DNA of 64,000 bases from Mucilaginibacter aquariorum (GCF_024498135.1 NZ_JANHOH010000005.1:124001-188000); one strand, 5' to 3'. Shown: positions 32,978 to 41,207, counted from the stretch's first letter. Made by a program: numbers and translations. The notes: generated by a model from the sequence alone, not told the origin.

Positions 32978-34705
32978 ATGATAATAGAGCATGGAGCCGA
33001 AGCCGGCAACAGCAGTGTTAAAATGCGCAAACAGAACACCTACGATGCTATTGTAGTAGGATCTGGTATCAGCGGGGGATGGGCAGCCAAAGAGCTGTGT
33101 GAAAAAGGCTTGAAAACGCTGGTATTGGAAAGAGGGCGAAATGTAGAGCACCTTAAGGATTACCCAACACCTTTAAAAGGCCCCTGGGATTTTTCTCATC
33201 ACTTAAAAATGCCTTTATCGGTAACAAAAGATAACCCGGTTATATCCCGGTGTTATGCGTTTGACGAATCTACCGCTCATTTTTTTGTGAAAGATACCGA
33301 TCACCCTTACATACAGGAAAAACCATTTGACTGGATCCGCGGCTACCAGGTTGGTGGCAAATCGCTGCTTTGGTGGCGCCAAACGCAACGCTGGAGCGCT
33401 CATGATTTTGAAGGGCCTGCAAGGGATGGATACGCTGTTGACTGGCCCATCAGGTATAATGATCTTGCTCCCTGGTATTCGCACGTGGAGAAGTTTGTAG
33501 GCATTAGCGGTAACCGCGATGGCCTGGATATATTGCCTGACGGAGAGTTCCTTCCTCCCTGGGAAATGAACTCGGTAGAAAAAAATGTTGCCTCCAGTAT
33601 TATGGCTAAATATCCCGGGCGGCATGTAATACAGGGGCGATGTGCACACCTTACCAAGCCCGAACCTATACATTTACAACAAGGCCGAGGGCAATGCCAG
33701 GCCCGGAACCAATGCGAAAGGGGATGCCCTTTTGGCGGATATTTTAGTTCTAACTCATCCACCATTCCATGGGCCAAAAAAACGGGTAACCTTACCTTAA
33801 GGCCACATTCGGTAGTACATTCTGTTATATACGACGAAAAATTAGGAAAGGCCACGGGCGTGCGGATAATAGATGCCGAAACCATGCAACAGCATGAGTT
33901 TTATGCAGATGTTATCTTTATCAATGCCGCCTGCCTTAATACCAACCTCATTTTGTTGAATTCTACTTCCCCGAGATTTCCAAACGGTTTAGGGAATGAT
34001 AACGGGCTGCTGGGTAAGTACATTGCTTTTCAAAATTACCGGGGTAATATATTTGCCGATTTTGATGGTCCGTTGGATAAATATTATTACGGCCGCCGGC
34101 CCACACAACCCATGATCCCCAATTTTAGGAACGTTCAAAAGCAGGAGACTGATTTTTTAAGAGGATATATGGTGTTCTACGGCGCCTCTCGCCCGCAGGC
34201 AGATGCAGAGGGGATAGGTGCAGATTTTAAAGATGCCATTGCCGAACCGGGCCCGTGGAAGATTTCCATGTCAATGCAAGGTGAAACCATCCCGAAGGAA
34301 ACTAACCACGTTAGGCTTAGTAAAGATAAAACGGATAAATGGGGCATGCCGTTGCTGATCACTTCTGTAGATTATGATGATAACGACGAAAAGTTATTAA
34401 ATGATTTTTTTAAAACAGGCACTGAAATGCTGGAAGCGGCAGGTTGTAAAAACATCCAGACCTTTGATACCAAACAGGCACCGGGACTTGATATACACGA
34501 AGTTGGCGGTGTGCGTATGGGTAACGACCTTAAAACATCTTTATTAAATAAATGGAATGCCTTACATCATTGCCAAAATGTATACGTAACAGATGGCGCC
34601 TGCATGACATCAACCGGCGTGCAAAACCCATCGCTTACATTTATGGCCCTCACGGCACGGGCGGTAAACCATGCCGTTAACGAATTTAAAAAGGGAACCG
34701 CTTAA
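32978..34705 (+). CDS. GMC family FAD-dependent oxidoreductase
   Basis: The 575-residue protein has the Rossmann FAD motif GSGISGGWAAKELCEKG, WWRQTQRWSAHDFE in the middle, and a C-terminal GMC domain (HEVGGVRMGNDLKTSLLN, YVTDGACMTSTGVQNPS). It resembles enzymes that oxidise sugars or sugar alcohols with a periplasmic electron acceptor. An alternative ATG at 33023 (MRKQNTYDAIVVGSG) would remove 15 residues and may be the true start. The neighbour, 11 bases on, is a sugar isomerase. Confidence 0.88.
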   Translation: MIIEHGAEAGNSSVKMRKQNTYDAIVVGSGISGGWAAKELCEKGLKTLVLERGRNVEHLKDYPTPLKGPWDFSHHLKMPLSVTKDNPVISRCYAFDESTAHFFVKDTDHPYIQEKPFDWIRGYQVGGKSLLWWRQTQRWSAHDFEGPARDGYAVDWPIRYNDLAPWYSHVEKFVGISGNRDGLDILPDGEFLPPWEMNSVEKNVASSIMAKYPGRHVIQGRCAHLTKPEPIHLQQGRGQCQARNQCERGCPFGGYFSSNSSTIPWAKKTGNLTLRPHSVVHSVIYDEKLGKATGVRIIDAETMQQHEFYADVIFINAACLNTNLILLNSTSPRFPNGLGNDNGLLGKYIAFQNYRGNIFADFDGPLDKYYYGRRPTQPMIPNFRNVQKQETDFLRGYMVFYGASRPQADAEGIGADFKDAIAEPGPWKISMSMQGETIPKETNHVRLSKDKTDKWGMPLLITSVDYDDNDEKLLNDFFKTGTEMLEAAGCKNIQTFDTKQAPGLDIHEVGGVRMGNDLKTSLLNKWNALHHCQNVYVTDGACMTSTGVQNPSLTFMALTARAVNHAVNEFKKGTA

Positions 34706-34716
34706 AACCAATTATC

Positions 34717-35595
34717 ATGACTAACAGAAGAGAATTTATTCAACTATCAGGCATGGGGCTGATGGCTACTGCTGCCCCCGGCTTTTTAAAAACACCTGTA
34801 ATTATGAGCGGGCATCATTTATCTGTGCAACTGTATACCATCCGCGATGCGATAAGTAAAGATTTTAAGGGAAGTTTAAAACGCCTTGCCGATATCGGGT
34901 TTAAAAACGTTGAAACTGCGTTTTGGCCTAAAGAGATCAACGACCAGCAGGCGGCTAATACTTTAAAAGAACTCGGACTTAAGGTATCATCCTGTCACAT
35001 GGAAATCCCTACCAAAGAAAATATTGCTAAGCTGGTAAGTAATGCTAAGGCCTATAATTGCAAAAACATTATCTGGCATGGCTGGCCCGAAGATAAGCGT
35101 TACAGTTCGTTAGAAGGCACTAAACAACTGGTAAAGATCTATAAGGAAAGCAATAGACTGGCTAAGGATAATGGACTGCATTTTGGCTTACATAACCATT
35201 GGTGGGAATACAGGAACCATGTAGGCGGTAAGCTGGTGTACGAAGTGCTGAATGAAGAATTGGATGAAGATATTTTTTTTGAAACGGATACCTATTGGGT
35301 AAAGGTTGCCGGACAGGATCCGGCTGCTATTCTTAAAAAATTAAAGAACAGGGTGCGTTTTATACATTTGAAAGATGGCCCGGCAGTTTTTAATCAAAAA
35401 CTGATCAAGGATGATCCGGACCCGATGACGCCGCTCGGTAAAGGAAGTTTGGATATCCCGGCTATTATAAACGCTTGTTCTGCAAATGTTGAGTATTTGG
35501 TAGTCGAGCTGGATAAAACGGCCATTGATGTGTTCGATGCTTTAAAGCAAAGCATCCAGTATGTCTCTAAATTTAAATCTGTTAACTTGAAATAA
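34717..35595 (+). CDS. sugar phosphate isomerase/epimerase-like TIM-barrel protein
   Basis: The 292-residue protein has a twin-Arg-like N-terminus (MTNRREFIQLSGMG), suggesting export or membrane tethering. The barrel shows VQLYTIRDAISKDFKGSLKRLADIGFKNVE, GLHNHWWEY, FETDTYWVKVAG and RFIHLKDG, typical metal-binding positions of the xylose isomerase-like TIM barrel. It is in one operon with the GMC oxidoreductase, so both probably act on the same sugar. Confidence 0.85.
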   Translation: MTNRREFIQLSGMGLMATAAPGFLKTPVIMSGHHLSVQLYTIRDAISKDFKGSLKRLADIGFKNVETAFWPKEINDQQAANTLKELGLKVSSCHMEIPTKENIAKLVSNAKAYNCKNIIWHGWPEDKRYSSLEGTKQLVKIYKESNRLAKDNGLHFGLHNHWWEYRNHVGGKLVYEVLNEELDEDIFFETDTYWVKVAGQDPAAILKKLKNRVRFIHLKDGPAVFNQKLIKDDPDPMTPLGKGSLDIPAIINACSANVEYLVVELDKTAIDVFDALKQSIQYVSKFKSVNLK

Positions 35596-35780
35596 AGGCG
35601 TTTTTGAATTGTTTATCAAAAATTTAGTGAGGAGGAGGAAGCAGGGGTTTGCGCCATCTCATCAGTGCTTTATATTTCAAAAACCATCCAGGTCACCAAT
35701 AAATCGCCAAAAGACAGTTTAATTATCATTATTCTGATAACTTAAACACCTATCAAAACAGGTGGGAAAACAAAATCTAA

Positions 35781-35828
35781 ATAAATTCTATAAAAACTAT
35801 AGACATTATAGAATTTATTATATATTTG
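35781..35828 (+). promoter_or_regulatory. 13-bp palindrome and -7 box upstream of SAM-I element 1
   Basis: ATAAATTCTATAA (35781-35793) pairs perfectly with TTATAGAATTTAT (35806-35818). TATATTTG (35821-35828) is a consensus -7 box beginning two bases after the palindrome. There is no TTG at the -33 position, so a bound activator or repressor may take its place. The enclosed CTATAGA recurs upstream of SAM element 2 (38050). Confidence 0.55.
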
Positions 35829-35852
35829 CATCATCATAATCGTTCTTTAATA

Positions 35853-35966
35853 ACTTATCCAGAAAGACAGAGGGAAAGGCCCGAAGACGTCTTAGCAACC
35901 TGTACCGGCTTTTAAGCCTGTAAAAGGTGCTAATTCCTGCTCCATTTAATTGGGAGAAAGATAAGA
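35853..35966 (+). ncRNA. SAM-I riboswitch 1 (before cysteine desulfurase)
   Basis: The strand shows the SAM-I layout: P1 CTTATC (35854-35859) with GATAAG (35960-35965); P2 with GAGGG / GGCCCGAAGAC; the core CTTAGCAACC; P3 with GGCTT/AAGCC; and the motif GGTGCTAATTCC. A short P4 CTCC/GGGAG follows. These conserved positions match the family of S-adenosylmethionine-sensing leaders. After P1 a T7 tract (from about 36009) can follow a weak GACAAGAAA/TTTTGTGTC stem, while the 3' half of P1 can pair with CTTTATCTT. This would give the usual terminator/antiterminator choice. That folding is my inference. Confidence 0.8.
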
Positions 35967-36063
35967 TGACAAGAAATTAAAAGTTTACAGCGCTTTATCT
36001 TTTGTGTCTTTTTTTGAGATAAGTTACTAAAGCATTATAGTAACATTTTAAAATATTTAGAAG

Positions 36064-37200
36064 ATGAGAATTTACCTGGATAACGCTGCTACAACACAAC
36101 TAGATAACGAGGTATTTAAAACAATAACCCCTTACTTATTGGAATTTTATGGCAATCCGTCGTCGCACCATGAACATGGGCGCGAAGTGAAAACCGCTAT
36201 TGAAGGTGCCCGTACTACCATTGCCGATCTGCTAAATGCATCGCCAAATGAAATTGTATTTACCAGCGGTGGCACCGAAGCCGATAATACGGCTATCCTG
36301 TCAAGCGTGCGTTCTCATCAAATAAAACACGTTATCACCACACCGTTCGAGCATCATGCCGTTTTGCATACCCTTGATGTGCTGAAGAATAACGGAGAAA
36401 TAAAATTAAGCCTTATTAACACCGATAGCCATGGTAACCTGGATATTAACCACCTGGATATTTTGTTAAAAAGCAACAGCCGTTCGCTGGTATCGGTAAT
36501 GCATGCCAATAACGAGATAGGTAACCTTAATAATATTGAGCTGATAGGCGAGGTCTGTAATAGCAGGGGCGCACTTTTTCACTCGGATACAGTACAAACC
36601 ATGGGCCACTACAGGCACAATTTGTCAAAATTAAAAACGCATTTTATAGCGGCATCGGCACATAAGTTTCACGGGCCAAAAGGGGTAGGGTTTATTTACT
36701 GCCGCGATGGCATACAGCTATCGCAATTACTATACGGCGGTGCGCAAGAACGTAAACAACGTGCCGGTACCGAAAATATCCACGGCATTATAGGCCTGGC
36801 AAAAGCTTTAGAAATTGCTTACCGCGATATTGATGAGCACCAGTTTTATATTCAAAAATTAAAGAATAGGATGATCGCCAAATTGCAGGAGCAAATAGGC
36901 GATGTAAGGTTCAATGGTAACTCGGCCAATGCAGAGAAAAGCCTTTACACGGTGCTAAGCGCAAGCCTGCCTGTTAACCATGCAACCGGCGACCTGTTGA
37001 CTTACCTTGATCAAAACAACATCTCGGTATCAGGCGGCAGCGCCTGCTCAACCGGTTCTGCATCGCATGTATTGAAAGCCATCGGGGCAGATCTGTCAAG
37101 AAATACGGTCAGGTTTTCGTTCAGCAAGTTTAATACTGCTGCCGAGATAGATTATACAGTAGAAAAACTATCGGCATTATATAAAGCCATAGCAGCATAA
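36064..37200 (+). CDS. cysteine desulfurase (NifS/IscS-like)
   Basis: The 378-residue PLP enzyme removes sulfur from cysteine as a persulfide. The start is YLDNAATTQLDNEV. PLP is bound by Lys201 (ASAHKFHGPKG), and the catalytic loop is GGSACSTGSASH with Cys328. Length and motifs are normal for IscS-type group I enzymes. There is no IscU, Fdx or Suf gene next to it. It lies downstream of a SAM-I riboswitch, an unusual place for a desulfurase, and 12 bases before a DsbD-N-like gene. Confidence 0.92.
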   Translation: MRIYLDNAATTQLDNEVFKTITPYLLEFYGNPSSHHEHGREVKTAIEGARTTIADLLNASPNEIVFTSGGTEADNTAILSSVRSHQIKHVITTPFEHHAVLHTLDVLKNNGEIKLSLINTDSHGNLDINHLDILLKSNSRSLVSVMHANNEIGNLNNIELIGEVCNSRGALFHSDTVQTMGHYRHNLSKLKTHFIAASAHKFHGPKGVGFIYCRDGIQLSQLLYGGAQERKQRAGTENIHGIIGLAKALEIAYRDIDEHQFYIQKLKNRMIAKLQEQIGDVRFNGNSANAEKSLYTVLSASLPVNHATGDLLTYLDQNNISVSGGSACSTGSASHVLKAIGADLSRNTVRFSFSKFNTAAEIDYTVEKLSALYKAIAA

Positions 37201-37212
37201 TAAGGACAACAA

Positions 37213-37659
37213 ATGAAGAAATATTTAATCAGCGCGGGCATTATATTATCAGGGTTTTACGCAAGCGCGCAAGTACTAACCCCGGTAAAATGGGCCTACG
37301 CTGCCAAAAAAATAGATAACAATGAAGCGGTTGTTTTGGTAAAAGCAACCATTGATAAAGGCTGGCATATTTACTCGCAAAATGTTGCAGATGGCGGCCC
37401 GGCAAAAACAGCATTGGTCTTCAATAAATCTGACGATTATACGCTGGTGAACAAAACTATAGAACCGCAGCCGCTTAAAAAATATGAGAAGGCATTTGAT
37501 ATGAATGTAACCTACTTTGAAAACACAGTTGTGTTTCAGCAAAAAGTTAAGCTGGTTAAAGATAAGCCGGTTATAAAAGGCACTATATCCTTCATGGCCT
37601 GTAGTAACAAAGAATGTTTACCGCCCGAGGATGTAGAGTTTTCGGTCGCATTAAAATAG
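37213..37659 (+). CDS. DsbD N-terminal domain-like secreted protein
   Basis: The 148-residue protein has a signal peptide (cleavage after ASAQ near residue 20) and a single domain resembling the periplasmic alpha domain of the DsbD/CycZ disulfide reductases: VKATIDKGWHIYSQN, and a Cys pair in FMACSNKECLPP near residue 135. It lacks the membrane domain of full DsbD, so it would need an electron donor from elsewhere. It is in one operon with the desulfurase. Confidence 0.8.
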   Translation: MKKYLISAGIILSGFYASAQVLTPVKWAYAAKKIDNNEAVVLVKATIDKGWHIYSQNVADGGPAKTALVFNKSDDYTLVNKTIEPQPLKKYEKAFDMNVTYFENTVVFQQKVKLVKDKPVIKGTISFMACSNKECLPPEDVEFSVALK

Positions 37660-37751
37660 AACAATATTTAAAAACACATATACATTCACAATTAGATATT
37701 AAGTCAATCCTCCACCAATTGATTTTATTATTTATAAAGAATAATAAACAA

Positions 37752-37844
37752 ATGAAAGCTGACGCATCTAAACACCTTATTGCCTTTTACCACCATTTAG
37801 CAACCCGCTCTGGTATTGCTATGCAAAGCTGTTGTTGCCTGTAA
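37752..37844 (+). CDS. poly-cysteine small ORF 1 (30 residues, ends QSCCCL)
   Basis: ATG 37752 to TAA 37842-37844 encodes 30 residues. The start is MKADASK, the middle is HLIAFYHH, and the end is AMQSCCCL with three Cys codons (TGT TGT TGC) just before Leu and the stop. It is the only plausible gene in the 800-base gap after the DsbD-N gene. The run of Cys near the end is unusual for a structural protein and typical of a translation-monitoring leader. The similarity of the terminus to small ORF 2 (CCCMCM) supports this. Confidence 0.6.
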   Translation: MKADASKHLIAFYHHLATRSGIAMQSCCCL

Positions 37845-37893
37845 GTATCTGCGCGCAACCGGGACATATAAAACAAGATCTTATAAAGATTAA

Positions 37894-37977
37894 CATCCTG
37901 GCACTGTGTATAGCGACGAGGCTTTATGCAATGGTGGAACTTCATTCAGCTAAATCTCTATTCCGGTAGCCGGGATG
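37894..37977 (+). other. possible structured RNA after small ORF 1
   Basis: CATCCTGGC (37894-37902) can pair with GCCGGGATG (37969-37977; one wobble), enclosing 66 bases. The interior resembles part of the sequence after small ORF 2 (see finding). No terminator T tract follows. I cannot test the stability or covariation. Confidence 0.3.
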
Positions 37978-38062
37978 TAAATCAAAAAACGATAACAAAT
38001 ACAAAAAATGTATTATTACACTAAAAAATTTAAATAAATACTACTAAGTCTATAGATTTAAT

Positions 38063-38092
38063 TTGCTTTTTTAATATTTATTATTACCTTTA
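38063..38092 (+). promoter_or_regulatory. promoter of SAM-I-like leader 2
   Basis: TTG (38063-38065) and TACCTTTA (38085-38092) are 19 bases apart, close to the Bacteroidota -33/-7 pattern. The CTATAGA block lies just upstream of the TTG (38050-38056). If used, transcription starts about 20 bases before the riboswitch, so small ORF 1 belongs to a different transcript. Confidence 0.5.
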
Positions 38093-38118
38093 CTGCATCT
38101 AATTAACCCCACCATTAA

Positions 38119-38243
38119 TTAGTTGATTTATTAAGAAAAAGGGAGAGGAAGTCTCGATGATCTTTTAGCAACTTTTCAGACAGTCTGAAATAAGTGCTCT
38201 ACTTTATCCGGAGGAATATTTCACCGGATAATAAATTAACTAA
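38119..38243 (+). ncRNA. divergent SAM-I-like riboswitch 2 (before TlpA-like genes)
   Basis: TTAGTTGATTTATT (38119-38132) pairs with AATAAATTAACTAA (38230-38243; one mismatch) as a long P1. Inside are P2 (GGGAGAGG / CTCGATGATC), the AGCAAC core, P3 (TTTCAGAC / GTCTGAAA), AAGTGCT, and P4 (ATCCGG / CCGGAT). The order and junctions match SAM-I. The pairing CAACC/GGTGC of the consensus is replaced by CAACTT/AAGTGC, a compensated change. I call it SAM-I-like, as the ligand is not proven. Confidence 0.65.
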
Positions 38244-38248
38244 GTGTT

Positions 38249-38326
38249 ATGAAAAATTTGAAGTATCCAAAACTAAACAGACAACCAGCCGCCGCCCCAC
38301 CGCGATGTTGTTGTATGTGCATGTAG
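38249..38326 (+). CDS. poly-cysteine small ORF 2 (25 residues, ends RCCCMCM)
   Basis: ATG 38249 to TAG 38324-38326 encodes 25 residues. The start is MKNLKYPKLNRQPAAAPPR and the end is CCCMCM, so four Cys and two Met codons occupy the last six positions. It begins five bases after the P1 3' strand of riboswitch 2. A protein of this kind would be read quickly or slowly depending on charged tRNA-Cys and tRNA-Met, so it probably works as a cis-acting leader peptide. Confidence 0.65.
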   Translation: MKNLKYPKLNRQPAAAPPRCCCMCM

Positions 38327-38486
38327 TTTCCGGCATTATCCCAGGTAAGTTTTAATTACACGGATTAAGTATTAATGGCTTCGCCGTTGATGCGCATGGA
38401 ACTGTTATGCCTCAAAATTTCTATTACACTTCCTTAATATCCATTAAGCAAGCAAAAAATCATTAACAAAATTAATTTCTACAAAC

Positions 38487-39803
38487 ATGAACTTCAAAAA
38501 CTATCTATCAAAAGCAAAATACCTTACGCTGGGTGTTTTATTGAGTGGTGCAGCGTTGGCCGGCGACAAAGTGCCCGGTGCAAAATTCATTAAAGAAGGT
38601 GTGTGGCGAGGGGTATTTACGGTAAGCGAATCGCAGGTGCCGTTCAACTTCGAGTTTAAGGGGAAAGATCCTGAACATGCCGTTTTTACCCTGATCAACG
38701 GTAGCCGCCGGGACGATTTCCATGTGCAGCGCCTGGGTAAAGATTCGGTATATATAAAAATGAATACTTACGATGCCGCCCTTGTCGCCAAAATACAAGA
38801 CGACGGAAAAATAAGTGGCGAATACCGCAGCCTGGTACCGGGTTTTAGAGGTAACGCCCTGCCATTTACGGCCGAATATGGTAAAAGCTACCGCTTTGTT
38901 GAGCCAGGTAAAGATGTTGCACCCGCAGCTGATCTATCCGGAAAGTGGGAGATAAAAACATATAGTAAAGAAGCCGTCCCTGCATCTATCGCCATTATTA
39001 AACAAAAAGGAAATAAACTTACCGGTGTTATTATGACTGTTGTGGGCGATACCCGCGAACTGGAAGGCACCATACAGGGCGATGAATTCGCGCTAAGCGG
39101 CTTTACCGGTCCAAGCCCTTTTATTGTAAAAGGAAAGGTTAACGCCGATGGTACTATTAGTGGTGAGCAGGGCTTCGGGATCTATAAAAACCTAAAGTTT
39201 GATGCCACTAAAAATGCCAATGTTGAACTGCCTGATCCATATAAGCTTACCTTCCTGAAAGAGGGCTACAAGAAACTCGATTTCTCTTTCCCGGGGATTG
39301 ATGGCAAACAGATCTCATTAAGTGATCAAAAATATAAAGGCAAGGTTGTTATCATTGAAGTAATTGGTACCTGGTGCCCAAATTGCACCGATCAAACCGT
39401 GTTCCTGTCGCCTTGGTTTAACAAAAACCGCCAGCGTGGGGTAGAGGCAATTGCCATTGGTTTTGAACAGAAAGATAGCCTGGAATACGCTAAATACACA
39501 TTAGGCAAGCTTAAACAAAAATACAATATCAATTACGATATAGCCTTTGGTGGCCTTGCCGATAAAAAACTGGTATCGCAAAAACTGCCTGCGCTTAACA
39601 AATTTGTGGCTTTCCCAACTACCATTATTGTCGACAGGAAAGGTGATGTACGCGAGATCTATACAGGCTACACGGGTACGGTAACCGGCAAATACCACAA
39701 TGATTACGAAAAGAAATTTAACAAACTGCTGGATGAACTGATAGCAGAGCCCGCGCCGGAGACCGCACAGGTTATTGATACCGACACCCGCCAGGGCAAT
39801 TAA
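38487..39803 (+). CDS. TlpA-family thioredoxin-like protein 1
   Basis: The 438-residue protein has a signal peptide ending near residue 26 (AALAGDK), a beta-rich N-terminal part to about residue 250 and a C-terminal TlpA/AhpC-type thioredoxin domain with redox motif WCPNC (Cys297 and Cys300). The N-terminal part is a diverged DUF4369-like or dioxygenase-type beta domain that I cannot name. The whole chain is paralogous to the next gene. It is the first gene after the SAM/poly-Cys leader. Confidence 0.85.
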   Translation: MNFKNYLSKAKYLTLGVLLSGAALAGDKVPGAKFIKEGVWRGVFTVSESQVPFNFEFKGKDPEHAVFTLINGSRRDDFHVQRLGKDSVYIKMNTYDAALVAKIQDDGKISGEYRSLVPGFRGNALPFTAEYGKSYRFVEPGKDVAPAADLSGKWEIKTYSKEAVPASIAIIKQKGNKLTGVIMTVVGDTRELEGTIQGDEFALSGFTGPSPFIVKGKVNADGTISGEQGFGIYKNLKFDATKNANVELPDPYKLTFLKEGYKKLDFSFPGIDGKQISLSDQKYKGKVVIIEVIGTWCPNCTDQTVFLSPWFNKNRQRGVEAIAIGFEQKDSLEYAKYTLGKLKQKYNINYDIAFGGLADKKLVSQKLPALNKFVAFPTTIIVDRKGDVREIYTGYTGTVTGKYHNDYEKKFNKLLDELIAEPAPETAQVIDTDTRQGN

Positions 39804-39833
39804 TTTATAAACTGACTTATAGACATTATAAAA

Positions 39834-41132
39834 ATGAAAAACAACAACTTAAAAGGTCTTTTAATAGGCCTGTTATTTAGCGGTGCAGCCTTTGCAGGCG
39901 ATAAAGAACCGGTTAAATTTATTAAAGAAGGCGTATGGCGCGGGGTGTTCCGCGTAAGCGAATCGCAGGTGCCGTTCAATTTTGAATTTAAGGGAAAGGA
40001 TGCTGAGCATGCTGTTTTTACCTTACTGAACGGAAGCCGCCGCGATAATTTCCATGTACAAAAAATTGGCAAAGATTCGGTGTTCATAAAAATGAATACC
40101 TACGATGCTGCACTGGTTGCCAAAATTGAAGATAATGGCACCCTAAGCGGGGAATACCGCAGTCTTGTACCGGGCTTTAGAGGAAACTCCTTGCCCTTTA
40201 CTGCCGAGTATGGCAAAAGTTACCGTTTTGTTGAGCCCGGAAAGGATGTTGCCCCTGCGGCAAATCTTACCGGTAAATGGGAGCTGAAAGTATACTCGAA
40301 AGAGCAGGTGCCCAACAAGATTGCCGTTCTTAAACAAACTGGCAACAAACTTACTGGTGTAATTATGCAGGTAACCGGCGACAGCCGCGAACTGGAAGGC
40401 ACCGTACAAGGCGACCAGTTTGAACTATCGGGTTTTACCGGCCCAAGCCCAAAGATCTACCGTGGTAAAATAAATGCCGATGGTACATTAAGTGGCGAAA
40501 TTGGTTCCGGTATTTATGATAACACCAAGTTTGACGCGGTGAAAGATGATAAAGCCGAACTGCCAGACCCGTACAAGCTAACCTTTTTAAAAGAGGGTTA
40601 TAAGAAGCTTGACTTTACCTTTCCTGATCTTAACGGCAAACCGGTATCGTTAAGCGATGATAAGTACAAAGGTAAAGTTGTTATTGTAGAGATAATTGGC
40701 ACCTGGTGCCCTAACTGTACAGATCAAACGGTATTCCTGTCACCATGGTTCAATAAAAACCATCAGCGTGGGGTAGAGGCCATTGGCTTTGAACAAAAGG
40801 ACAGTCTTGAATATGCCCGGTACACCTTAGGTAAGCTGCGCGATAAATACAATGTTAAATACGACATACTGTTTGGCGGCCTGGCCGATAAAAAACTGGT
40901 ATCGCAAAAATTGCCTGCGCTTAACAAATTCGTTGCGTTCCCAACAACTATCATTATTGATAGAAAAGGCGAAGTACGCGAGATCTACACAGGCTACACC
41001 GGCACCGTAACCGGCAAATATTATAAGGATTACGAAAAGAAATTCAATGCCTTGCTGGATAAACTATTAGCAGAAGAAGCACCCGCAACTGCAGCAGTAA
41101 ACACTGATGATAGGGCAACACAAGGAAGATAA
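39834..41132 (+). CDS. TlpA-family thioredoxin-like protein 2
   Basis: The 432-residue protein is a tandem duplicate of the preceding gene along nearly the full length, with identical stretches such as FIKEGVWRGVF and SESQVPFNFEFKGKD. The redox motif WCPNC has Cys292 and Cys295. The signal peptide ends near residue 23. It differs in missing a few residues and in acidic or amide-rich positions. Tight spacing (30 bases) suggests one transcript. Copies may differ in substrate or partner. Confidence 0.85.
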   Translation: MKNNNLKGLLIGLLFSGAAFAGDKEPVKFIKEGVWRGVFRVSESQVPFNFEFKGKDAEHAVFTLLNGSRRDNFHVQKIGKDSVFIKMNTYDAALVAKIEDNGTLSGEYRSLVPGFRGNSLPFTAEYGKSYRFVEPGKDVAPAANLTGKWELKVYSKEQVPNKIAVLKQTGNKLTGVIMQVTGDSRELEGTVQGDQFELSGFTGPSPKIYRGKINADGTLSGEIGSGIYDNTKFDAVKDDKAELPDPYKLTFLKEGYKKLDFTFPDLNGKPVSLSDDKYKGKVVIVEIIGTWCPNCTDQTVFLSPWFNKNHQRGVEAIGFEQKDSLEYARYTLGKLRDKYNVKYDILFGGLADKKLVSQKLPALNKFVAFPTTIIIDRKGEVREIYTGYTGTVTGKYYKDYEKKFNALLDKLLAEEAPATAAVNTDDRATQGR

Positions 41133-41176
41133 AGATTAACTGACTATATAATAATTAACTAAACTAATCACAGTAC

Positions 41177-41207
41177 CCCGGCGCGGGTGGTTCCGCGCCG
41201 GGTTTTT
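41177..41207 (+). terminator. strong terminator after TlpA-like pair
   Basis: CCCGGCGCGG pairs perfectly with CCGCGCCGGG around six bases and is followed by TTTTT. It divides the TlpA-like unit from the YceI gene. Confidence 0.9.

Noticed and set aside
38375..38437. Third small ORF (20 codons) after poly-Cys ORF 2
   Set aside because: It has no Cys run, overlaps a small AATGGC/GCCGTT hairpin and has no conserved features; it may be chance.
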